Translations under genes and position numbers: made by a program
Assembly (NCBI GenBank): GCA_020217035.1
Contig: JAIWOG010000284.1
Span: 1 to 10,000 of the forward strand
DNA: 10,000 nucleotides
Reading direction: 5' to 3'
Source: Magnetospirillum sp.
GTDB taxonomy: Bacteria; Pseudomonadota; Alphaproteobacteria; Rhodospirillales; Magnetospirillaceae
Notes under the pieces: generated by a model
Databases searched by the model: none
What the model saw: the letters and a program-made list of their open reading frames with translations, nothing else
What the model was told of the DNA's origin: nothing
In this document: piece by piece, positions 1 to 5,913 of the stretch
Position numbering within the stretch: the first letter of the stretch is position 1
Layout: each line of letters opens with the position of its first letter

Positions 1-54
1 CCGAAACACTTGCGGGAGAAACCCGCCTTCGGCAGGACGCCTTCCGCGGCATAA
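1..54 (+). CDS. possible C-terminal end of an unidentified upstream gene (partial)
   Basis: Frame 1 is open from the window edge to a TAA at 52-54 and would encode the last 17 residues of a protein, reading ...KHLREKPAFGRTPSAA. Thirteen of the 17 third codon positions are G or C, as in the clear genes here, and the stop lies 24 nt before the strong hairpin at 79-115, as expected for the end of a transcription unit. No domain can be named from so few residues. The alternative is that this is only spacer. The minus strand has a short ATG reading frame here too, but without a Shine-Dalgarno sequence. Confidence 0.35.
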   Translation, partial: PKHLREKPAFGRTPSAA

Positions 55-78
55 GCCGCGCGGCGCGGTCGCGCCTAG

Positions 79-115
79 CCCCATCCCGATGAGAGTTCCT
101 CTCGTCGGGATGGGG
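79..115. terminator. long hairpin between convergent genes, probable bidirectional terminator
   Basis: CCCCATCCCGA at 79-89 is exactly reverse-complementary to 105-115. The inner part continues as TGAGAG against CTCTCG with one G-T wobble, giving a stem of about 17 bp with a 3-nt loop (TTC, 96-98). It lies 8 nt beyond the stop codon of the minus-strand substrate-binding protein gene and 24 nt beyond the possible plus-strand stop at 52-54. That position suits a shared terminator. No run of T follows on either strand, so it is not a textbook intrinsic terminator. It could instead stabilise 3' ends or belong to a dispersed palindromic repeat family. Confidence 0.55.
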
Positions 116-123
116 TATAAGCA

Positions 124-1263
124 TTATTCCGCCAGCTTCCAGGCGCCGTCCTTGATGTCCACCAGATGCAGGGAATCCAGCCCCAGGCCCATATGGTCTT
201 GGGGGCTAAGACTGAACACGCCGCCTTGGCCGACGAAGCCCTTGGTCGCTTCGATGGCGTCGCGCACCTTGGCCTTGTCGGTGCCGCCGGCACGGCGGAC
301 GGCATCCACATAAAGATACAGCGCGTCCCAGGAATGGCCGGCCATCATGCTGACCTCGTCGCCGGTGCGGGCCTCGAAATCGCGCTTGAAGGCGGTCAGC
401 ACCGGCTTTTGCGGATGGTTTTCCGGCAACACCTCGACGATGGCCAGGGGCGAGGACGGCAGACGCATGCCGTCAGCCGCCTTGCCCACCAGACGCAGGA
501 AGTCCTTGGACGCCACGCCGTGCGACTGGTAGACCGGCATCTCCAATCCTAACTGGCGGATATTGCGGGTGACCACCGCCGGCCCTTGGCCGGTGCCGAA
601 CACGAACAGCGCCTCGACACCCGGCGCGGCGCGGATGCGGGTCAATTGGGCGGTGACGTCGGGATCGCGCGGACCATAAGTTTCGTCGGCGACGATATCG
701 ACGCCGAAAGCCGGGGCCAGTTCCACGCATTGATTGCGCCCCGACTTGCCGAACCCGACGTTTTCCGACAACAGCGCCACCTTGGTCAGGCCGCGCCGTT
801 TCAGGTCGGCGAACACCTTCTGCGCCGCCAAGCGATCGGTCTGCGGCACCTTGAAGGTCCACTTGCGCACCGGATCGACGATGGCGACGCCACCGCCCAG
901 CGACAGATAAGGGATTTCCGCCTTGTCCACCAAGTTCAGCACCGCCAGCGACGTCGGCGTCCCCGAGCCACCGATCACCACGTCCACACGGTCCGACTCG
1001 ATCAAACGCCGGACCAGGGTGGCGGCCTTTTCCGGCACCGAGCCGTCGTCATAAAGCACCAGTTCCAGGGGACGCCCCAGTACACCGCCAGCGGCGTTCA
1101 GTCGCTCGACCTCCATCTCCAGGGTTTTCTTCTCGGGGTCGCCCATGGGCGACATGACGCCAGTGGTCGACAAGAAAGACCCGATACGGATGGGCTCGGC
1201 GGCCAGGGCAGCGAAAGACAGCGATGCGAGAAATGTCGAAACAAACGCAACCAAAAATCTCAT
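124..1263 (-). CDS. periplasmic ABC transporter substrate-binding protein, branched-chain amino acid (LivK) type
   Basis: This is a 379-residue secreted binding protein of the type I periplasmic fold (Peripla_BP_6 / HAAT family), which captures amino acids or related small carboxylates for an ABC importer. I chose the ATG at 1263 because the protein then begins with a typical signal peptide (MRF, a hydrophobic core, cleavage near ALAA at residues 19-22) and is preceded by AGAGGA 5 nt upstream. A start at 1320 would add 19 residues before the signal peptide. The mature chain opens with IRIGSFLSTTG and contains the family's AAGGVLGRPLELV segment and a GGSGTPTSLAV turn near the expected ligand-binding edge. 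No permease or ATPase gene is adjacent on the right, and the left side ends at the hairpin, so it appears to be a solitary binding protein. Its ligand cannot be read from the sequence. It could serve a distant transporter or act as a sensory co-receptor. Confidence 0.88.
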   Translation of the reverse strand: MRFLVAFVSTFLASLSFAALAAEPIRIGSFLSTTGVMSPMGDPEKKTLEMEVERLNAAGGVLGRPLELVLYDDGSVPEKAATLVRRLIESDRVDVVIGGSGTPTSLAVLNLVDKAEIPYLSLGGGVAIVDPVRKWTFKVPQTDRLAAQKVFADLKRRGLTKVALLSENVGFGKSGRNQCVELAPAFGVDIVADETYGPRDPDVTAQLTRIRAAPGVEALFVFGTGQGPAVVTRNIRQLGLEMPVYQSHGVASKDFLRLVGKAADGMRLPSSPLAIVEVLPENHPQKPVLTAFKRDFEARTGDEVSMMAGHSWDALYLYVDAVRRAGGTDKAKVRDAIEATKGFVGQGGVFSLSPQDHMGLGLDSLHLVDIKDGAWKLAE

Positions 1264-1366
1264 CTGATCCTCTGGCGATCCGCTTTTGTCTTGGGTGGAA
1301 CCATAAACCGGCTTGACCACGGACGATATTTTTTTGTTTTCAAGTGATCATGCTATTGCAAACTGG

Positions 1367-1372
1367 TGTCAA
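1367..1372 (-). promoter_or_regulatory. candidate -35 box in the divergent spacer of the binding-protein and hemerythrin genes
   Basis: The 149-nt spacer 1264-1412 is clearly more AT-rich than its surroundings, with runs such as ATATTTTTTTG at 1325-1336, and must hold promoters for both divergent genes. On the minus strand a perfect TTGACA lies at 1372-1367, about 104 nt before the binding-protein start, but no convincing -10 box stands at 16-18 nt. On the plus strand a weak pair, TTGCAA (1356-1361) and TTAAAT (1379-1384) with a 17-nt gap, could serve the hemerythrin gene. The two candidates overlap. These are eye-read matches only. Confidence 0.3.
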
Positions 1373-1412
1373 TTTATTTTAAATCCTGAAAATCAACCAG
1401 GGGATGACCGGG

Positions 1413-1805
1413 ATGTCGTGGAAGGAAAGCCTGAGTACCGACGTCACGTCGGTGGACCGCCAACACCAGGACCTGATCGCGGCGGCCCAGGACTTCTTCG
1501 CCCGCATCCATGCCGGCCTCAGCCGGGGCGAAACCGTCGTCGCCTTGGATGGCTTGATCGCCCTGGTTTCGGAACATTTCGACCACGAGGAACGGGTGAT
1601 GCGCAACATCGCCCTGCCAAGCCTGGCCACCCACGCCCATCTTCATCGTGCGCTGCTGGAAGAAATCCAAGAATTCCGGGAAGAAACGGCGCTGGGCACG
1701 AACGAGCGCAGCCCCGCCGACATCGAGCATTTTCTGAACCTTTGGCTTTATCGCCATATCGTCGAGGAAGATCTGAAGATCTTCCACCACCTGAACCGGT
1801 ATTAG
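1413..1805 (+). CDS. single-domain bacteriohemerythrin
   Basis: A 130-residue cytosolic four-helix protein that should bind a non-haem di-iron centre. Hemerythrins bind O2 reversibly, some respond to NO, and bacterial ones serve in oxygen delivery, sensing or stress protection. All seven usual ligands are present in the right spacing: H18 (in DRQH), H55 and E59 (HFDHE), H74 and H78 (HAHLH), H115 and D120 (HIVEED). The length matches single-domain bacterial members (about 130-150 residues). I prefer the ATG at 1413 because AGGGG ends 9 nt before it. The in-frame ATG at 1404, which adds three residues, abuts that same AGGGG and so has no usable spacing. It is transcribed alone, divergent from the binding-protein gene and convergent with the next gene 47 nt away. 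Its place near nsrR suggests O2 or NO handling, which is inference. Confidence 0.93.
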   Translation: MSWKESLSTDVTSVDRQHQDLIAAAQDFFARIHAGLSRGETVVALDGLIALVSEHFDHEERVMRNIALPSLATHAHLHRALLEEIQEFREETALGTNERSPADIEHFLNLWLYRHIVEEDLKIFHHLNRY

Positions 1806-1852
1806 GCTTTCCGTTCGGCTGGCGAAGCGGCTGGCAGGCCGGCCTGTGGCCG

Positions 1853-2635
1853 TCACGTGATGTTGAAACGGGACAGGCTTTCGGCCAGGTCGTCGCCGAA
1901 TTGCGCCCCCTTGCGGATCAGCGCCGCCCGCGGCGGCAGGCCGGCCAGCTTGGGGTGCCCCCACGAATAGCTGGTCAACACGGCGAAGGGGATGCCCTGG
2001 GTCACCGGCATGGCGGCCAGGGCGCACCCCAGGTCGACGCCGGTCAGGATTCCCAGCTCCATCGAGGCGACCACCATGTCGGGGCGGGTGTGGACGGCGG
2101 TTTCCAAGGCTTCGAAGGGATTGCGCACCACCGAGGTGCGATAGCCGCAGGCGGCCAGTTCGCGTTCGACGATGCGGGCCATGGCTTTTTCCGGCACCAC
2201 CAGCAGAACTTCCACGTTCTTTTGCTCGATGGGGCCGAAATCGATGTCGGCGCTGCGCTTGGCCGGCAACGAACGCATGACCGCCGGCACGTCGACGTCG
2301 GTGACCTGCTCGCCGTCGGCCAGCTTCTCGATCTTATCGACGAAGACCTGGATGGCGTCCAGATGGGCGTCGCCCACCGTCTTCAGTTCGCCCACATATT
2401 CGTCCAGACGGTGGGTGACCAGCTTGATCAACGGCACGTTCAACGCCTGGGCGTGGCTGCGCAGGTTGCTGGCGTCGCGCTTCAACGTCGCCAAGCCGTC
2501 CTCGGCGCCAATGCTGTGCGAGCGCATGTTGCCCAAAAGCACCTGCAACGAGCTGGCGGTGTCGCGCAGTTCCTCGATGAATTCGGCGATGACGCGGCGT
2601 TCGTTCTCGTTATCGACCGAATCGAATGCGGACAT
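1853..2635 (-). CDS. Hpt-like plus receiver-like protein with degenerate phosphorylation sites
   Basis: A 260-residue cytosolic protein with two parts. Residues about 15-105 are predicted helical and resemble a histidine phosphotransfer domain, but where AHxLKG is expected the sequence reads ASNLRS (55-60), so the phospho-histidine appears replaced by S56. H61 is the nearest histidine. Residues about 141-256 resemble a CheY-like receiver: VEVLLVV forms strand 1, but the acidic pair aligns with P148 and E149, the phospho-aspartate aligns with S191 (VVASMELG), and only T221 and K242 of the usual set remain. I infer a protein that works by binding and not by phosphotransfer. The ATG at 2635 is preceded by GGAGG with a 10-nt gap; longer upstream reading frames have shadow-like composition. 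It starts 77 nt after nsrR on the same strand and may be co-transcribed. No confident family name can be given; annotation pipelines may call it a response regulator. Confidence 0.8.
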   Translation of the reverse strand: MSAFDSVDNENERRVIAEFIEELRDTASSLQVLLGNMRSHSIGAEDGLATLKRDASNLRSHAQALNVPLIKLVTHRLDEYVGELKTVGDAHLDAIQVFVDKIEKLADGEQVTDVDVPAVMRSLPAKRSADIDFGPIEQKNVEVLLVVPEKAMARIVERELAACGYRTSVVRNPFEALETAVHTRPDMVVASMELGILTGVDLGCALAAMPVTQGIPFAVLTSYSWGHPKLAGLPPRAALIRKGAQFGDDLAESLSRFNIT

Positions 2636-2712
2636 GGCTGGTCTCCCTCCCCCAGGTGTTGGCGTTATCGGATACAGCAGCGCCGAACCTTGTGCAACAG
2701 CCGTGTGCGTTC

Positions 2713-3144
2713 CTAGACGGCGATCGGCTGTCCCTGGCGTTCGGCCTGGATCATGTCGGCCAAGGTGTGGTTGTCCAGCGCCGAGAAGAACGCCCCCAAG
2801 GCTTGGTCCAGGGCGTGGCGGGCCAAGCAGGACGCGCTGGTCCGACAGCTGTCGCCGCCATCCCCGCGCTGGCATTGCGCCAGGGCGAAGTCTTCCTCCA
2901 CATGGCGGATCAACGCCCCCAGACGCACGCTGGCCGGCTCGACCAGCAGACGGATGCCCCCATACTTGCCGCGCACCGTCTCCAAGAATCCGTCGCGCCC
3001 CAGTTGGTGCACCACCTTGGTCAGGTGGTTCTTGGAGATGCCATGGCTTTCGGCGATCTCGTTGATGGTCACCAAGTCGCCGCCGCGCAGGCCGACATGA
3101 ACCAGAACCCGCAAGGCGTAATCGGTATGGAGCGTCAGTCGCAT
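2713..3144 (-). CDS. nsrR: Rrf2-family nitric-oxide-sensing transcriptional repressor, NsrR-like
   Basis: A 143-residue winged-helix DNA-binding regulator. NsrR proteins hold an Fe-S cluster that reacts with NO, which releases repression of NO-detoxifying and denitrification genes. The N-terminus (HTDYALRVLVHVGL) and the recognition region (ISKNHLTKVVHQLGRDGFL, then VRGKYGGIRL) are typical of NsrR, as is LDNHTLADMI near the end. Three cysteines, C91, C100 and C106, form the expected cluster-binding set. The spacing C-x8-C-x5-C is slightly wider between the first two than in E. coli (x4) or B. subtilis (x7). The three-cysteine pattern and overall length (about 140-150) also fit IscR and RirA, but the C-terminal segment favours NsrR. 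The ATG at 3144 has only a weak ribosome site. It is divergent from the kinase gene at 3365, and two inverted repeats lie just upstream (3161-3183), suggesting autoregulation. Confidence 0.85.
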   Translation of the reverse strand: MRLTLHTDYALRVLVHVGLRGGDLVTINEIAESHGISKNHLTKVVHQLGRDGFLETVRGKYGGIRLLVEPASVRLGALIRHVEEDFALAQCQRGDGGDSCRTSASCLARHALDQALGAFFSALDNHTLADMIQAERQGQPIAV

Positions 3145-3160
3145 GGGATGGTCGACCTAC

Positions 3161-3183
3161 TTCTTAAGAATAAGATTGATCTT
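3161..3183. promoter_or_regulatory. candidate operator: two adjacent inverted repeats upstream of nsrR
   Basis: TTCTTAAGAA at 3161-3170 is a perfect 10-bp palindrome. One base later AAGATTGATCTT (3172-3183) is an AAGAT/ATCTT inverted repeat with a 2-nt centre. Together they are the most AT-rich part of the 220-nt divergent spacer and sit 17-39 nt before the nsrR start codon, where an autoregulatory site would overlap the promoter or leader. They do not match the published 11-1-11 NsrR consensus closely, although AAGAT recalls its half-site. Binding by this NsrR is inferred from position only. Confidence 0.4.
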
Positions 3184-3261
3184 CCATTGGTTGAAGCCGT
3201 TCGGTCAAGCCCAGCCTTCGTCATGCCTATCATGTCTGGGGAAGGGGATGGACAAACCGGC

Positions 3262-3290
3262 TTTCCATTCGTCCCGGCGACGGATACAAA
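3262..3290 (+). promoter_or_regulatory. weak candidate promoter for the kinase operon
   Basis: TTTCCA (3262-3267) and TACAAA (3285-3290) are separated by 17 nt, each matching four of six bases of the sigma-70 hexamers. The pair lies 75 nt before the GTG start at 3365. The spacer also contains a run of eight G (3337-3344). The match is weak and unsupported by other evidence. Confidence 0.25.
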
Positions 3291-3364
3291 GGAAGCTGAC
3301 AAGGGTTCGGGACGACAAGTCCGCGGGGCCGGCTCCGGGGGGGGCTTGAACAAGGGGACACGAC

Positions 3365-5878
3365 GTGGGGGACAAGGCGGAACCTGCCGCGCTTCCCGCC
3401 AAGGGCGGGATCAGCCGTCTGATACGACACATTCCCATCGCCTGGCGCATACCGTTGGCCGTTGCCCTGAACGCGGCCGTCGCCTTGTCCGTCGGCCTGT
3501 TGGGTTGGCAAAGCGCGTCCCTGGTCAGCCGCGACATCGAGGAACTGCGCCAGGTCCAAGAACGTGGCCGCCAGTTGTCCGACATCGACGCCCAGGCCAA
3601 CCGCCTGCAAAGCCTGATCCGCCAATATCTGAACGCCCCCACCGAAGAGGTGATGAAGGAAATCTCGCGCCGCTCGCAAGACTTGTTCGTGGCCTTGAAC
3701 ACCGCCACCCGCGAGAACGGCCAAAGCGAGGAAATGGAACAGTTGAACGAAGCCGCCCGGCGCTTCGTTTCCGGATTCCAGCAATTGAAGGGAATCAACG
3801 CCGAACTGGCCCGGGTCTACGAAGGCGACATCGTCGAGGCCACCGGCGAGATGTCGGGCCTTTACGCCATCTTGAATTCCTCGATCCGCGGCACCGGCTC
3901 GGCCCATCTGGCCCCCGCCTTGGCCAAGTCGCACGAAACCTTCACCGCCGCCATCATCGCCATCAACACCTATTATTTCGGCGGTTCGCCGCTGAAGGCC
4001 GATTCCGCCCACCAGACCTTGGGACACTTGCTGCAATCGCTGCCCCACCTGACCCGACTGGCGACCACCGAATTGCAGCGCGACACCCTGGCGGTGATCG
4101 GGCAGCGGGCGCTGCGCCTGGACGAGAACATCGAGACCATGGCCCGGGCCTTCGACGACCGTGCCCGCATCCTGGCCCGCGACATCGATTCCAACCAGGT
4201 GATCATGTCCACCGCCATCGACCGCATGATCGCCCGCGGCCACGAACGTGAAGCCCTGTTGCGCAGCCAAAGCCGCACCCTGCCCGGCCGTATCGCCCTG
4301 GCCGGCCTGGGCCTGGCCCTGATCCTGCTGGCCATCGGCGTCACCGCCAGTTGGCTGATCGGGCAATCCATCCGCCAGCCCATCCTGCGCCTGCGTTCGG
4401 TGATGGAGGCCGGGGCGCGTGGCGACTGGTCCCACGACATCGACAGCCCCGCCCTGCCCGACGAAGTGGCGGCCATGGCCCGCACGGTGGCGGTGTTCCG
4501 CCGCAACGCCTTGGACAAGTTGGTACTGGAGGAAGAACGCGACCGCATCCGCACCAGCCACGAGGAAGCGCGGCGGCGTATCCTGCACGAATTGCTGGAA
4601 CAGATGGAAGCCCACGAACAGGGAGCGCCATTCTCGAAACTGGCGGTTCCAGCCCCGGAGAACGCCGACGCCGCCGAGATCGCCCTGGTGTTCAACCGGG
4701 TGCTCGACAAGTTCCAGCAAGCCGCCAGCGAACGCGCCGCCGCCATGGCCGAACTGACCCAGGCCAAGGAACAGGCGGAAGCCGACAACCAGGCCAAGTC
4801 GTCGTTCCTGGCCGCCATGACCCACGAGATCCGCACCCCCATGAACGGCATCATGGACATGCTGGGCGACCTGCATCGCACCCCTTTGGCCCCCGACCAG
4901 GACCACGTGGTCGCCACCATCCGTGAAACCGGCCTGTCGCTGCTGAAGATCGTCGACGACGTACTGGACTTTTCCCGCATCGAGGCCGGCCGCCTGAACC
5001 TGGAAAGCATCCCGCTGGACATGGCCCACCTGCTGGAAGGAGTGGTGATGACGGAAAAACCGGCGGCGCGGGACAAAGGGCTGGGGCTGGTGGCATTTTG
5101 CGACCCGGCCATCCCCAAGGCGCTGTCGGGGGACCCCACCCGCTTGCGGCAGGTCTTGTTCAACCTGGTCGGCAACGCCGTCAAGTTCACCCAGTCCGGC
5201 CGTGTCGCCGCCTTTCTGCAGCATGTGGAAAACGACGGCAGACAAGAAAGGCTGCGCCTGGTGGTGGCCGACACCGGCATCGGCATCGCCCCCGAAGTCC
5301 TGACGCGGCTGTTCCAGCCGTTCACCCAGGCCGACGACACCACGGCGCGACGTTTCGGCGGCACCGGCCTGGGATTGTCCATCACCCAAGGATTGGTTCG
5401 CCTGATGGGGGGCAGCCTGCTTGTGGCGAGCGAGCCCGGAATTGGCACCACCTTCGTGGTCGAACTGTCCCTGCCCATCCTGCCAACCCCTGCGGACGGA
5501 GCCGACTCGCAGGCGGAGCTGATGGGGCTGCGGCTGCTGGTGCTGTCGCCCGACAGCACCGAACGGACGCTGATCGCCCGCTTTGCCGAACAGGAAGGCG
5601 CCGCCGTGGTCCGCGTCGCCAACACCGAATCGGCTCGTGCCGCCTCGGATCGTGCCATGACCACCCAGGCGCCCTTCGACCTGGCGCTGGTCTCGGTCGA
5701 TGGCTTCAGCGCCGCCGAGGCCGGCTTGCTGCATCACGCCCCCTTCCTGCTGATCGGCACCCCCGACCCGGCCGCCGGGCTGGAACGACTGGAAATGTGC
5801 CGGGGCATCCTGGGCCGCCCACTGTCGGCCCCGGCCCTGCTGTCGGCCGTCACCACCCTGACCCGACAAGGCAAGTGA
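3365..5878 (+). CDS. membrane sensor histidine kinase, HAMP-HisKA-HATPase with C-terminal pseudo-receiver
   Basis: An 837-residue inner-membrane kinase. Order: transmembrane 1 at about 29-48; a periplasmic, almost wholly helical sensor at 50-305 (recalling TorS-type or HBM four-helix sensors; ligand unknown); transmembrane 2 at about 309-332; HAMP at about 333-385; a coiled-coil linker; HisKA with H487 in [11 protein letters not shown]; HATPase with N600 and N604, the DTGIGIA box at 636-642 and GGTGLGL at 665-671. Residues 722-835 are receiver-like, but the acidic pair aligns with S728 and P729, the phospho-aspartate with S777 and the conserved lysine with R818. It is therefore probably unable to accept phosphate, unlike true hybrid kinases. 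No Hpt domain follows. The start is GTG, with AAGGGG 7 nt upstream and no in-frame alternative nearby. It begins a probable two-kinase operon (next start 35 nt after its stop) and is divergent from nsrR. It could be labelled a hybrid kinase. Its output partner is not in view. Confidence 0.9.
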   Translation: MGDKAEPAALPAKGGISRLIRHIPIAWRIPLAVALNAAVALSVGLLGWQSASLVSRDIEELRQVQERGRQLSDIDAQANRLQSLIRQYLNAPTEEVMKEISRRSQDLFVALNTATRENGQSEEMEQLNEAARRFVSGFQQLKGINAELARVYEGDIVEATGEMSGLYAILNSSIRGTGSAHLAPALAKSHETFTAAIIAINTYYFGGSPLKADSAHQTLGHLLQSLPHLTRLATTELQRDTLAVIGQRALRLDENIETMARAFDDRARILARDIDSNQVIMSTAIDRMIARGHEREALLRSQSRTLPGRIALAGLGLALILLAIGVTASWLIGQSIRQPILRLRSVMEAGARGDWSHDIDSPALPDEVAAMARTVAVFRRNALDKLVLEEERDRIRTSHEEARRRILHELLEQMEAHEQGAPFSKLAVPAPENADAAEIALVFNRVLDKFQQAASERAAAMAELTQAKEQAEADNQAKSSFLAAMTHEIRTPMNGIMDMLGDLHRTPLAPDQDHVVATIRETGLSLLKIVDDVLDFSRIEAGRLNLESIPLDMAHLLEGVVMTEKPAARDKGLGLVAFCDPAIPKALSGDPTRLRQVLFNLVGNAVKFTQSGRVAAFLQHVENDGRQERLRLVVADTGIGIAPEVLTRLFQPFTQADDTTARRFGGTGLGLSITQGLVRLMGGSLLVASEPGIGTTFVVELSLPILPTPADGADSQAELMGLRLLVLSPDSTERTLIARFAEQEGAAVVRVANTESARAASDRAMTTQAPFDLALVSVDGFSAAEAGLLHHAPFLLIGTPDPAAGLERLEMCRGILGRPLSAPALLSAVTTLTRQGK

Positions 5879-5913
5879 TTGTGTGACGACGTGTTTGCGC
5901 CGATACTCGCCCC

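Noticed and set aside
1835..1846. CAGGCCGGCCTG palindrome between the convergent hemerythrin and Hpt-like genes
   Set aside because: It could form only a 4-bp stem with a 4-nt loop and no T-run follows, so it is too weak to call a terminator in DNA this GC-rich.
1313..2716. 467-codon plus-strand frame spanning the hemerythrin and the Hpt-like gene
   Set aside because: It crosses two genes in the wrong frames, is rich in R, G, P and Q, and shows no domain.
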